NCBI GenBank assembly: GCA_009760855.2
Contig: WPIO01000107.1
Location: 871,001 to 935,000 of the forward strand
Direction of reading: 5' to 3'
Source: Cristatella mucedo
Taxonomy: Eukaryota; Bryozoa; Phylactolaemata; Cristatellidae
Length of the DNA stretch: 64,000 nt
In this document: in pieces, positions 23,901-35,085 of the stretch
Position numbering within the stretch: the first letter of the stretch is position 1
Layout: each line of letters opens with the position of its first letter
Program-made: the position numbers and the translations under genes
The notes under the pieces: generated by a model
The model's database searches: none
Told to the model about the DNA's origin: nothing
What the model saw: only the letters and a program-made list of their open reading frames with translations

Positions 23901-26900
23901 GCAAGCTCGTTGAATAGTATGCAGTGTTGGACCTTTTGATTGAGAAGGAATAGAAACAAGCGTACATGCATAAATAGTAATGCACAATATATCAATAAGT
24001 CTGAAGTGACTTAGTCCGATAAGTCTAGCTTTTCTCTTGATGCCAGTAAAACAGGTCAGGGAGAGACATTTTCAAGGACTGGTCACTATCAAAAGGTCGC
24101 TGGGGTTATTTTAATGACTCATCTGTGCGGTTTACTTGTCCAACATTGTTATGCAGGTGGAGATTCTTTCTTGAAATTACTTCCTTGATGTGAATTCTTG
24201 CTGCGATGCCTCAACCTGAATGCAATTAAGTGATCGCTCTCGTCCGGAGTAAGAGGCGTGTCACACGGAGAACAGTAAGTTGCAGCATCAGCATATACCG
24301 CAATACTACGAGGCTGTCAGTGCTGCCGAAGAGTTCAATCAGGGTCATAAGGAACACGAGTTAGCTTGTGGACTCCCTTAATAATAATAATAATAATAAT
24401 AATAATGCACTTGATAAAGCGCCCTCAGAGAACTTAATCTCTTTCTAGGCGCTTTACATTTGCTGCAAAGGGAAATGCAATTGAATGGTTAGGAAAATCA
24501 TGCTTGAAAAACAAACAAGATGAATAACATGGTTAGGGGTGACATGCACAGGGTCGGCATGCAAATGTGGTTAGTGGCAGCATGCACAGTGTCAGCACGC
24601 ATAAGCACATCAAGGACAAATCACAGGGACCCACTAAATGCTGTCCTAAATAGGTGTGTTTTTAGGTTCCTTTTAAATGTGGTCAGGTCAGGGGATGTTC
24701 TGACGCAGGTCGAGAGGGAGTTCCAGGCCTTGGGAGCATACGAACTAAATGCACGGTCTCCAAAGGATTTAAGGTTTGTACGAGGTATTTCTAGACTGTT
24801 GGATTCCGAAAAGCGGTGTTACGATGCTTGGCCTGATGGGGGAGTATATCTGAAAGATAGGCTGGAGCCATAGAATGAAGGGACCTAACAGTGAGCGACA
24901 AAACCTTGAAGTCAATCCGTTGCTTGACTGGCAGCCAGTGCAGGTCGGCGAGAAGTGGATTAATGTGGCAAGTGCGACGCTCACGACAGACAAGCCTAGC
25001 TGCAGAGTTTTGCACCAGCTGCAATCGCCTGATCGCACATGCTGGTAGGTCAGTAAGCAGTGAGTTGCAGAAGTCGAGACGAGATGTCACGAATGCACGG
25101 ACCAATTTAGACGTGGTATCCTTATCTAAACAATCTCGAATTTTAGCAATGTTATGAAGCTGAAAATAGGCAGATTTGACTGTGGAGCTGATATGGTCGT
25201 CTAACGAGAGGTCGCTTTGGAATATGACACCTAGATTCCGAGCTGATTCGACAGGAGATATGCTGGCAGAGCCAATTTTGAGAGACAGCCTTTCCAATCT
25301 CTGATTCACACTGGGTTTGCCCCAAAACTAGTAAGTTAGTTTTATCATCGTTTAATTTAGGAAAACTTGCTGCCATCCATGTGCGGATGTCATCAATTCA
25401 TGCAGCAAGTGAGTTTAGAGAATTTGAGGTGCTCGAAGGCTGAGAGGGATCAAAGCAAAGGTACAACTGAGTGTCATCTGCATAGAAGTGAAAGCCTAGA
25501 TTGTGCTTGGCAATCACATCAGCAAGAGGGAGAGTATAAACCGTGAAAAGAACCGGACCTAGCACGGATCCCTGAGGTACTCCATATTTCAGAGGTACTT
25601 CAGATGATCTTTGTCCATTCACGTCAATACTCTGGAGTCTCCCACTGAGATAGGACCTGAGCCACTGCAAAGCAGTGTCAGTGATGCCCAGGCAAGATGA
25701 GAGGCGCTCTAGAAGAACTTTTGTGATCGATGGTGTCAAAAGCTGCCGAAAGATCGAGCAAAACAAGCAGAGACACTCTACCCATGTCTGCATTCCTAAG
25801 TAGGTCGTTGTATACCCTAAGCAATGCTGACTCTGAGGAGTGATGAGCTCTAAAGCCAGACTGGAACTTATTAGCAAGGTGTGAGGTTTCGATATATGAG
25901 TTTAGCTGGTCTGCCACGACCCGTTCCAGTGTCGCCGAGTCCTGGTAGAAATACAATACTGTACATACGTTTACTCCTTATCAACACTTGGTACACATTG
26001 TTGTTTGTCATCGTAGAATCTGAATAGCGCTTGAGCGTGATGCAAATGTTATCAGGATGTCTGACCCGTGAAGCTGCTTTGTGGAGTTGACCTAGAGCGA
26101 AAATATTCTCCCCAAGAAAGGCTCTAACGCATTCGAGCGTCTGACCTTGTGATTTGTTGATTGCCACGGTGAATAGTATGCGTACGGCAAATGGTCGCAA
26201 TCGACACTCGACCGCATCGTTGACTTCAAAAGCATCGTATCGGTGCTCCTAATTGTCGTCTTCCAAATCCGCAGGGCTCGTCTTTTGTTCTCAGGGCTCT
26301 TGCTCGGCAATTGATAGGGAAGAGGTCCACGATGTTTTATCACCCAGCAACTCGTCTATCCTCTGTTCCAACGCTAGTTACGTAAAGTAACATTATTCCC
26401 CAAAGAAGAAGAAGAAACGTATTACACCTTTGCTTGCGTGTATCGTAGCTCTGCGCGTAATTTCTCGGAACATCTCGGACGTGCTCCCTAGGTCTGCACT
26501 CCAAAAATGTCCATTTCAAAAAAGACACGGAAGATGGTGCTTTGCCATCTTGCTGAGCGACGAAAGGACGGACTTTATCGCTTTAATTAATACGGAAAAT
26601 TAACAGTTAAAACTCAATAAAGGAGCGAGACGTTTAAAACGAAATCTCTTAATTGAACCGTTCCTGATTCCCTGGCTTTGACTGTGGAAGTACTGGTCAT
26701 TGAACGCAACGCTGGGCTGTCTTGCCGCGAGGTGGACGTACGGACTTTCTCGCTTTAATTAATAGGGATAATCAGACCACCCTGTCCGTTTAATCTATCT
26801 AATGCTTTATTGATTTCATTCTTGAGTTCTTTTTGAGTTCTTTTTATTCTTTACCAAATAAAGTTGTGTTAGCTTGATTGGTTTGACATATGTTTGAAAC

Positions 26901-28048
26901 TGTCATTTTAATTTATTTCTTGGTATCTACAGCTACTAAAGACTCGCAGAGCAAGTTCTGAGGGTTCAAAAGTGGTATTTCATTGACACGCCTGTAGTTT
27001 TTCGCGTTGATCCAATATGCTTAAGAGATTTATGAAATGGTGGCCCACCGTTAAATCACTCAATGTTTGTTATGGTAACTTATTGCAGGCCTGAGAGGCT
27101 GATCGAATTCATTGAGTTTCACAGAATACTTGGTGCCGAGAAATTTTACTTCTACAACGACAGCATTTCCGATCAATGCAGCAATATCCTCCTGTCTTAC
27201 GCGCGTCAAGGGCTTGTTCAGTTGATTAATTGGAAATCAATTTATCCATCTATGGTGAAATACCAAAATCAGCAGCTAATGCACATTGATTGTATGTACA
27301 GGAATTTACATCAGGTAAGAGTCAAAGCCAAGCAGTTTGCACGGCTTACGTTTGCAGTTGTGTGAACGCAGTATAACACTTTCTCACAGTCAATTAACGG
27401 AGACTATATAACATACCATACTGAAGCGCATCATTGTGTGCAATTCAGTTATCTTAAGCCGACGAGTATGTTTTCGTATAACTTTTTTTGCAGACTAAAT
27501 ATGTGGCCCAGATAGATGTCGACGAAGCGCTATTAACCCACAACGGGAATGACTGGCGAGAAATGGTTCGAAAAGTCGGAACCAGCGACACAGCTGCCTT
27601 CGTGTTTCTTAACAGGTTTTATGCGCTCGATGAGAGTCGGCAATGCCCACGTCCCAATTTAACGGAAACGGGGGAGCCTAGCGGTTTCGTTTCGACCAGC
27701 CTGAGGCGCCTAGCCTATCATGACATATACTATAAGCCCGATGTCAGGTCGAAGATTCTATATCGCCCTGACGCTGTGCACCGAGTGCGAACTCATTATC
27801 CGCATCCGTTGCCCGGATACAAGATTGTGGCCGTGGATCACAGTGTTGGATCCCTAAACCACTACAGGAAGGAGTACGAACCAGCCGTTAGTACAAAAGG
27901 CACAATTTTGGACGACTCGATGTGCATCTATAGCGAAACATTAGAAAGTCGTGTCCGAAAAATAATGAAGCAGACAATGCAGAGTACTAACAGGAATTTT
28001 GATAATAATTTTTTTAATAACTTTATGTCCACTGCCGCCAACCGCTAA
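20647..28048 (+). CDS. GT92-family glycosyltransferase, gene A (five exons)
   Basis: Predicted 484-residue type II Golgi-type membrane protein of glycosyltransferase family 92 (Pfam Glyco_transf_92/DUF23). Known members transfer galactose to fucose on glycans; the substrate here is unknown. Exons: 20647-20901, 21021-21253, 23475-23660, 27089-27314 and 27494-28048. Residues 15-36 form one hydrophobic anchor after a short N-terminal tail. Family signatures follow in order: VLVYSAYF (exon 2), a CVPPLFGD block (end of exon 3), RLIEFIEFHRILGAEKFYFYND (exon 4, the typical nucleotide-sugar fold start), DCMYRN, the putative catalytic/metal-binding IDVDE at residues 307-311, then SKILYRPDAVHRVRTH and GSLNHYR near the end. 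The exon 3-4 intron appears to be GC-AG. The exon 2 acceptor is weak (see findings). Introns 2 and 3 carry SINE, LINE and Helitron debris. It is a clear paralogue of the gene at 49-59 kb. I see no AATAAA close to the stop. Confidence 0.86.
21021..21253 (+). CDS. GT92 gene A, exon 2
   Basis: It encodes FHSMDRAAG...VLVYSAYF...CHIWYERISDPYV, aligning block by block with gene B exon 2 (FHSMGGDPE...VLVYSAYF...CHIWYRSYSDPYV). The donor GTGAGT is at 21254 and the end phase (2) is the same as in gene B. The start uses an AAG acceptor at 21018-21020, chosen because it keeps frame and lines up with gene B. A stronger-looking acceptor at 20994 would shift the frame. Confidence 0.72.
22497..22673 (-). 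mobile_element. SINE-1 in GT92 gene A intron 2
   Basis: Full-length: AAATAAATAAATCCTAGCTG tail, CAGCCTCTTTTTGTATAGCG, box B complement GGAATCGAACCCACGACCTC, box A complement CCTTACCTAGTGTGCCATCA. Confidence 0.88.
23475..23660 (+). CDS. GT92 gene A, exon 3
   Basis: The acceptor TTTTTCAG ends at 23474. The exon encodes GVVYYCSTP...AVSFIWDG...CVPPLFGDI. It is taken to end at 23660, before GCAAGTAT (a GC donor). Ending four bases later at the GT would join to a TGA in exon 4. Confidence 0.78.
24380..25928 (-). mobile_element. LINE-A copy, longest (RT palm to 3' end), in GT92 gene A intron 3
   Basis: On the reverse strand, from 25928: [66 protein letters not shown] and the catalytic HFYADDTQLYLCF (about 25500). 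The C-terminal domain, 3'UTR and hairpin follow, with an AATAAT tail at 24380. At least two frameshifts break it (near 25670-25720 and 25300-25390). Apart from its tail it is unspliced antisense debris for the host gene. Confidence 0.9.
25955..26240 (-). pseudogene. Helitron/PIF1-like helicase C-terminal remnant
   Basis: The reverse strand reads VNDAVECRLRPFAVRILFTV, then AINKSQGQTLECV, FALGQLHKAASRVRHPDNI and NNNVYQVLI. This is the C-terminal signature of PIF1-family helicases as carried by Helitrons (the usual pattern is FAMTINKSQGQTL, HGQLYVALSRV and ENVVY-EVL). The expected helicase motifs I-IV are not seen upstream. It lies in the 3.4-kb intron 3 of GT92 gene A, antisense to it and next to the LINE-A copy. 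Helitron termini were not found. Confidence 0.75.
26565..26770. repeat. Short direct repeat near the Helitron remnant
   Basis: ACGGACTTTATCGCTTTAAT TAATACGG (about 26569) recurs as ACGGACTTTCTCGCTTTAAT TAATAGGG (about 26737), 168 bp apart, in the same intron of GT92 gene A. Possibly part of the same decayed DNA transposon. Confidence 0.6.
27089..27314 (+). CDS. GT92 gene A, exon 4 (start of catalytic domain)
   Basis: 226 nt between the acceptor TTATTGCAG and the donor GTAAGA, the same length as in gene B. It encodes PERLIEFIEFHRILGAEKF...NQQLMHIDCMYRNLHQ, the hallmark N-terminal half of the GT92 domain. Confidence 0.88.
27494..28048 (+). CDS. GT92 gene A, exon 5 (catalytic DVD and C-terminus)
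   Basis: The acceptor TTTTTTTGCAG ends at 27493; stop TAA is at 28046-28048. It begins TKYVAQIDVDE, giving the DxD-type motif at residues 308-310, and runs through AAFVFLNRFYALDE, SLRRLAYHD, SKILYRPDAVHRVRTH and GSLNHYR to an asparagine-rich tail. Confidence 0.9.
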   Translation, partial: TKYVAQIDVDEALLTHNGNDWREMVRKVGTSDTAAFVFLNRFYALDESRQCPRPNLTETGEPSGFVSTSLRRLAYHDIYYKPDVRSKILYRPDAVHRVRTHYPHPLPGYKIVAVDHSVGSLNHYRKEYEPAVSTKGTILDDSMCIYSETLESRVRKIMKQTMQSTNRNFDNNFFNNFMSTAANR

Positions 28049-29164
28049 TTTTAAGGAAAATTTTCAAAATGCGATATGGGTAGGGTTTGAGCAGCCATCC
28101 GAGCTGCTGGAGCTCATCGCGGGTTGCCGGTTCATGGAATTAAATTCTGCCAACTGTTACTAAAGAAACCAGCCGACCGGCTCTGCTTGCTTGATAAGCC
28201 CACGCCCTCTGTCGTGTCTAGTGAAACGTCTCGAAGGCCGTCTGCTTTGTCATATTTCCGGTTGCAAAACGCTGGCAATTCAACAAACCGCATTTTAGTG
28301 TTGCTACTTATTTCTGTATCTGCAGCTCACTCTACGCCCGATTAACTTTGTGTTAGCTGGCCGCTGTCCAACGGACTAAGCCCTACACAATAGCTCTCTG
28401 ATCTGTGAAAGATGGCGAACAGTTACGAAACTAGGTATCCCAGAGTAGGCGCATGGACTGCGTAAAAAGTAGTACTACAATCAGGAGTACCAAAAATAGT
28501 ATTTAACTTGGACAATATATGACTCGTGAATTCACCTGAACTCTCGCTGGCTTCACCTTCATCTGCCACCCACACTTTTAGAACTAGCCCCTGTTGCGAG
28601 GCTGTGTTTGCAGGGCAGGAGTTTAGTTCAGGAGCAGCTGGAGGCGTTCATAAAATTGCGTGAATGAACTTATGGATTTTTGCCGATATCGGGATTTACC
28701 ACCTTTTCAGCGATTAGACGTGGAGGTGACTAAGCATGAGCAGGCTCACCACTGCAAATACAGCTTTCATTCCCACTCTGACAAAGCCCTCATATTACCG
28801 AAAGCTAATAGTCCAAAAGGAAGATATCTGTCCGCCACTACTTATTTATACCTCTACAGCACCGCACTATCACGGTAGTCTAGCTCTCTCAGTGTGGTCT
28901 ACAAATGAATTATATTTTTATTTTATATACAAAATAATATAACTTGTGAAAGATCTAAATGCGGTCGCTGACGGATTAATGTAAGGTGACAATGGTTCAC
29001 TTCAATCCGTTTAAGGTTTATTGACAGAAAGGAAGGAGTGAAAAGAAATAAAAGGAAGTCATTCGTATCCATAAACACTTTAGGGGAATTCTATCGAAAG
29101 GTTCCACATTACTAAGCAGTCAGGTTTATATTAGAATCTTGAAAAACCCCTCCATATTTTTGTT
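28049..29164. other. Downstream region of GT92 gene A
   Basis: Presumed 3'UTR and intergenic DNA. No canonical AATAAA within the first few hundred bases; short frames only. Confidence 0.4.
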
Positions 29165-30170
29165 AGATAAGATAATAATAATAACGCACTTGTGTAGTAC
29201 CCTCAGAGAACCGTCTCTCACCCACGGCACTTTACATAGGCTGTAAAGGAAGCACGATCAATCGGTTTAAGGTAGCCTATATGATGTCAATGAGCTGAAC
29301 TTGTTTACTGTGACGTGCTTAAAATCCATCATGTAAAAATGGTTAATGGCGGCACGCACTGTCCAGCACTCAGAAGTGGATAAAGGATGAACCCCAAACA
29401 CATACCGAATGCTATCAAAAACTGGTCCGCTTTTAGCTTATTTTTAAATGTCGTCAAGTCCCAGATGTATTGACGTCACTCTTTAGTGAGTTACACGCTT
29501 TCGGAGCTCGAGAACTAAACGCTAGGTCTCCAAAGACTGAGGTTCGTACGAGGTATAGCTAAACGATTTGATTGAGAAAAGCGGATGGTGATGTGCCTAG
29601 CCTAATTGGAAAGTATTTCTTATAGGTAAGCTGAAGCCTAAGAATCAGCCAACCTAAACGTGAGCGATGAATCCTTGAAGTCGACGAGCTGCTTGACTGG
29701 ACGCCCCATTGCAGGTCAGCTAGAAATGGTACCATGTGACGTCTAGAACTCTCCCAACAGATAGGCTTAACTGCAGTTTTGCAAAAATTGTAAGCACCTG
29801 ATTGTATAGGCCGGCAGGCCAGCAAGCAGTGAATTGCAGAAGTCAAGATTGGATGTCACAAATGCATGCACCAATTTAGATGTGGTATCCCTATCTAAGC
29901 AAGCCCAAATTTTAGCAATGTTATGTAGCTGAAAGTAGGCAGAGTTGATTGTGGAACTGATGTAGTCTTGTAGTGCAAGGTCACTTTAGAACAGGAAACC
30001 AGGATTTCTTGCAGATCCAACAGGGACATGCTAGTAAAGCCAGTTTTGATCGTTAAGCGTGCCAATTTTCAATTTTAACCACACTTGGTTTGCCCAAAAC
30101 TAGTAAGTTAGTTTTATCGTCATTCGATTTAGGGAAAGTTTCCTGCCATCCATGTGCGGAATTCGCTTCA
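29165..30170 (-). mobile_element. LINE-A copy, decayed
   Basis: The tail ATAATAATAATAACGCACTT and hairpin at 29170-29260 are followed by the reverse of the 3'UTR and C-terminal ORF (AYLSDIL-, LHWGV-, NAIHC-like pieces) back to ...NFLKL near 30165. Confidence 0.8.
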
Positions 30171-30980
30171 ACTTGATCTCCATGCCTTCAAATAGATTTT
30201 TCTTGGCTGTTCTTTTGATTTTTTCCCACTTAGCTGTACTTGATTCGGTGCATTTTATTAAATAGGGGCCCTAGCAGCCAGTGGATGTCAATATATTCAT
30301 GTTTTCTTTGGTGCGTTCGTCTAAACAAGATACTTGTAGGCTTTTGCATACTTATCTCGGAATTATTCACCACATTTAATCAAGTCTTCTTAACTTTTCA
30401 TTTGCAGTGAGCTTCAATGCACCCGGATAGAGACAGTTTTCTGAGGGTGCTATAGAAAGGGATATTGTTATACATATTTTTGATTTAATATGATAGTGTG
30501 AAAGTCTTTGCATTTCATCAGAAAAGAGAAAATGCGTCATGTGAGCGAATGGCATTGCTCAGGCTAGCCAATTAATTTTATCTGGATCAGCAACTGACTG
30601 GGTGTGACCGACTTGTGGTGGGCAACAGCAGGCCCGGTACAATTTATTTTAGCTGCTGAATGTGCTCCGAGTAACTATCATTCTATGCCAGTAGTCGGCC
30701 AAACATTTCGCATCGTGCTACACAATTCAAGTTACCCCTTTCACTCTGGCTAACCAGTATATTTTGAGCTCATTTCTATAATATTGAATTATTATATACA
30801 ACTCTGCAGCAAGAAACGGGATATCATATCAACTGCTGTGTACTGAAGCTAAACCAGAAACCGCTGTATCAGTCCTAGAGAACCCAGCAGCAGCATAAGA
30901 CCAAACTAAAGTTATTGAAAGCAGCACATCAACATAGGAAAATGCTCAATGCGACGCTTGATGCGTGTTGCTAATTGATA

Positions 30981-30992
30981 GAGAGACAGAGG

Positions 30993-31050
<58 letters not shown>
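30981..31050. repeat. GA microsatellite
   Basis: About 70 bp of GA repeat with a short imperfect GACAGAGGGGG start. Confidence 0.95.
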
Positions 31051-31053
<3 letters not shown>

Positions 31054-31292
31054 ATGAGATAGCAGCGTACTGAAGTACTTTTAGAGCACACCTGTCAGGC
31101 GTCATCTGAGATAGTTTTACGCGTTCATAGCAGACAAGTTTGACAGAAATGTCCATATGCAACCTGATAGGACCGAAAACTTCTAAGCATTGGCTAGCAC
31201 AGCGAATAACCTGGCTTCAATTTCTGCCACCAAAATGAGTAAAGACTCAACTTATGCAGTAAGGCATTCGATTGTGATGCCTTTGCAGCAAA

Positions 31293-31352
31293 TGCCAAGT
31301 GCCTAGAAAGAGAGTGACTTCTTCGAGGACACTATAACAAATGTATTATTAT
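31293..31352 (+). mobile_element. LINE-A 3' hairpin and tail
   Basis: AAGTGCCTAGAAAGAGAGTG ACTTCTTCGAGGACACT then ATTATTATT. Confidence 0.6.
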
Positions 31353-31629
31353 TATGCTAACGGATTGGCATTTACTGGACAGTTGAATATATTTTCTTGC
31401 AATTCAGCCTCATTGGCAAAACTGCAGGCTCTTACAAGCTTTAAGAAAATGATTTGAATGGCAATAAGCAAACGTAATATACTGCAGAATATTCAGATAA
31501 AGCTTTTCTCAAAGGTGGCTAATAAGATAGTTACAATTTTAAAAATGGCATACTAATTCTCAAGGGCAGCGTAAAAATCTCCGATCCCCTTTAAAGGAAG
31601 CTCACTGCCATGATTATCTGATTAAAAAA

Positions 31630-31806
31630 TTAAATTAAATACTAGCTGATTTAACAGCCTTATTTGTATTGCGACAGAAGAGCCTTTACGGCTATCACCA
31701 CCCTTGCATTGGCGATAGAGGATCGCCCACCGCAGGATTCGCACCCACGACATCGGAATCGAGGTCGTGAAAAGCAACCGCCTTACCTAGTGCGTTATCA
31801 AGGCTC
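31630..31806 (-). mobile_element. SINE-1
   Basis: TAAATACTAGCTGATTTAAC, GCGACAGAAGAGCCTTTACG, GGATTCGCACCCACGACATC, CCGCCTTACCTAGTGCG. Confidence 0.85.
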
Positions 31807-32256
31807 GATCATAAACCCACTGACCATCTCTTAATCAAATAAAAGGGCGATAGTTTAAATGAGTGGGAACAATATCCTGGCCCCTTATAATTGATGTATT
31901 AATGACGCATCTCATAGCCACGTAATCATATTAATTTATTTCCATTGGCTGGGGTGAAAGAATATGAATTGGATTAGTGGCTACACGCTTTATTTCGACG
32001 CTCACTCAAGGAGACGCAGGAATAGAACGAGCGGTATGAGGAGATGGTCGGTCTTTAGTTAGTTTTAAATTTCGACAAAATGCGGACATCTTGACGTCAG
32101 TCAGTGGGGAGTGAGTTTTCGAAAAATAGGATCTGAAGGTAAGGTCTCCATAGATTTATGCTGGCCAGAGTCTCAGGCAAAGTGCTAGCATTAGCCAAGC
32201 GGGTATCGGATTATAAAGCCTGAGAAGGCCGTATTTCCGATAGTTGGGTTAAAGCT

Positions 32257-32443
32257 GAATAAATAAACAATAAATCCTAGCTGATTAAACAGCCTCTTTT
32301 TTGTATAGCGACAGAAGAGCCTTTATGGCTATCACCACCGCTTGCAGTGGCGATAAAGAATCGCCCACCACATGAATCGAACACACGACCTCGGGACCGA
32401 GGTCGTGAAAGCAACCGCCTTACCAAGTGAGTCATCACGGCTC
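32257..32443 (-). mobile_element. SINE-1, upstream of the LINE-A copy
   Basis: AATAAATAAACAATAAATCC tail, CAGCCTCTTTTTTGTATAGC, GAATCGAACACACGACCTCG, TTACCAAGTGAGTCATCACG. Confidence 0.87.
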
Positions 32444-32532
32444 ACCAGGGACAAAAAAGTGGGCTACCGAACCTTGAGCTCAATATTCTGCTGGGTAGCG
32501 AGCAAATTCAGGTGGTTGGTTGTTAAATTGTA

Positions 32533-33523
32533 TGGATGGCAGCAAATTTTCTAAAACTTAACGATGATAAAACTAACTTACTACTTAAGGGCAAACCCAG
32601 TGTGATCCAGAGATTGGGAAGGCTGACTCTCAAAATTGGCTCTGCCAGCATATCTCCTGTCGAATCAGCTCGGAATCTAGGTGTCATATTCCAAAGCGAC
32701 CTCTCGTTAGACGACCATATCAGCTCCACAGTCAAATCCGCCTATTTTCAGCTTCATAACATAGCTAAAATTCGGGCTTGTTTAGATAAAGATACCACGT
32801 CCAAGTTAGTTCATGCATTCGTGACATCCCGTCTCGACTTCTGCAAATCACTGCTTGCTGGCCTACCAGCATGTGCGATCAGGCGATTGCAGCTGGTGCA
32901 AAACTCAGCAGCTAGGCTTGTCTATCGTGAGCGTCGCAGTTGCCACATTACTCCACTTCTCGCCGACCTGCACTGGCTACCAGTCAAGCAACGGATTGAC
33001 TTCAAGGTTTTGTCGCTCACTTTTAGGTCCCTTTATTCTATAGCTCCAGCCTATCTGTCAGATATACTACCCCTTCAGGCTAAGCATCGTACCACCCGCT
33101 TTTCGGAATCCAACAGTCTAGAAATACCTCGTACAAACCTTAAATCCTTTGGAGACCGTGCATTTAGTTCGTATGCTCCCAAAGCCTGGAACTCCCTCTC
33201 GACCTGCCTCAGAACATCCCCTGACCTGACCACATTTAAAAGGAACCTAAAAACACACCTATTTAGGACAGCATTTAGTGGGTCCCTGTGATTCGTCCTT
33301 GATGTGCTTATGCGTGCTGACACTGTGCATGCTGCCACTAACCACATTTGCATGCTGACCCTGTGCATGTCACCCCTAACCATATTATTCATTTCGTTTA
33401 TTTTTTTCAAGCATGATTTTACTTACCATTCAATGGCATTTCACTTTACAGCAAATGTAAAGCGCCTAGAGAGAGATTAAGTTCTCTGAGGGCGCTTTAT
33501 CAAGTGAATTATTATTATTATTA
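32533..33523 (+). mobile_element. LINE-A copy with intact C-terminal ORF
   Basis: Best-preserved copy of LINE family A (CR1/L2 group). An unbroken 251-codon frame (32536-33291) runs from MAANFLKLNDDKTNLLLKGK, just after the RT catalytic block, through LGVIFQSDLSLDDHI, TSRLDFC, QLVQNSAARLVYRERR, LHWLPVKQRIDFKVL and AYLSDILPLQAKHRTTRFSE to FKRNLKTHLFRTAFSGSL. A 180-bp 3'UTR follows, then the 3' hairpin (GCGCCTAG...CTGAGGGCGC) and an ATTATT tail. It is 5' truncated. The open frame indicates recent activity. Confidence 0.9.
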
Positions 33524-33535
33524 TTTTTTTAAGTT

Positions 33536-33880
33536 ATAATAATAATAATAATACTATAATAATGACACACTTGATAAAGCGCCCTCAGGGAACTCAATCT
33601 CTTTCTAGGCGCTATACATTTGCTGAAAAGAGAAACATGATTGAACGGCAAGTGATATTATGCTTGATAAACAACATGAATAGCATGGTCAGGGGTGACA
33701 TGCACAGGGTCAACATGCAAGTGTGGTTAATGGCAGCATGCACAGTGCCAGCACGCATAAGCACATAAAGAACGAATCACAGGGACCCACTAAATGCTGT
33801 CCTAAATAGATGCATTTTAAATTTCTTTCTGAATGTGGTCAAGTCAGGGGATGCTGTGAAGCAAGTTGGGAGGGAGTTTA
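33536..33880 (-). mobile_element. LINE-A 3' end, tail-to-tail with the preceding copy
   Basis: On the + strand: an AATAATAAT tail, then TTGATAAAGCGCCCTCAGGG, the 3'UTR and the end of the ORF (reverse of FKRNLKT...), stopping near 33880. Confidence 0.85.
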
Positions 33881-34796
33881 ATATCGCGGCAGTCTAGCCT
33901 AATAACAGGTTGGAGGCTGCTGAAAACGACTCATTCCACTGGGAGAAGAACTGCAAGTAGCAAGTTTCGGAAGTCATTGCGCTCTGAGTTGCAAACTGGT
34001 TTGTCCACAGTGCAGCCAAAGATAAATGGTTTTAGGTGGTCAAACCCGCAGGTCAGGATGCTGCATCGACGCCCGACCCTAGCGTCTTTAGGCTGACCTA
34101 ATGGTTGGCCAATTTCCCGAAGGAACATCCCATGGTGATTTTGCTAAACCATCTGTCTCTGCAACGGCTTCTGGCCTGTACCCGTCGGTAGCTGCTGTAG
34201 AGCAGACGATCAACGTATTTTACATCTCCAGGCACTAAGATGCCGCTCAAATGCTTAGTGAATGAGGCCGTGGCTGGGAATGTGCTTCACGATCTCCCCC
34301 ACTATCTGCATTTTTTGCTGGCTGCAGCTTTTGTTAGCAGTCAAAGCTTGTGGATGTATGCCATAGTGATAACGCAGCTAATGAGAATTCCCGATACATT
34401 GAAAAACTACTTTGACTACTTTGCCAACTTAGCAATCAAGCAAGTTTGGAGCAAGTCCGTTGGCGCAGAGACAAGGTTATTCCCAGTTCAGTCGGTTCTC
34501 TTCACAGAACTACCCACCACTGTCTTGCCATGATTCTCACTCAGCTCTCGCAGTCTCTTTCATTTGAAGTGGAGACGGAAATCGACGAAGTCCTATTTTT
34601 AAAAGTAAGGATTGGACATTGCACCAGCAGGACAGTGTCACTCTAGTCACTGCTCCAATCGATTGCCTCTGACCGCGATTCGGTGATCTGACTAATCTAA
34701 TTACATCGCTGTTTTGTAGCCAGCAGGAGTAGGTCCCCATTCAAGTCATCACTGCCGCTGGGTACTCATGCCTGTGCGAATTGGAGATAGTGTATA

Positions 34797-35085
34797 GTAA
34801 TACTACTACTAATAATGATACATTTGTATAGCGTCCTCATAGAACTGAGTCTCTCTCTAGGCACGTTACAGATGCTGCATATTAAGCATTATCAAATATT
34901 TGGTGGTAACATACGCAAGCAGCAGGCATAGTGCAAGCAGGTACATGCACAAGAAAGACGAATCACAAAGACCCACCGATGCTGTAATAAACAGATGCGT
35001 TTTCAGCTTCTTTGTAAATGTCATCATGCCAGGGGACGTTGTGACTTGCGCAGGCAGTGAGTTCCAGGCTTGGTGAGCAAATATG
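34797..35085 (-). mobile_element. LINE-A 3' fragment
   Basis: ACTACTAATAATGATACATT, GCGTCCTCATAGAACTGAGT, then 3'UTR and TCATGCCAGGGGACGTTGTG (reverse of the ORF end). Confidence 0.75.

Noticed and set aside
30971..31162. Ser/Leu repeat protein
   Set aside because: Translation of the GA microsatellite.
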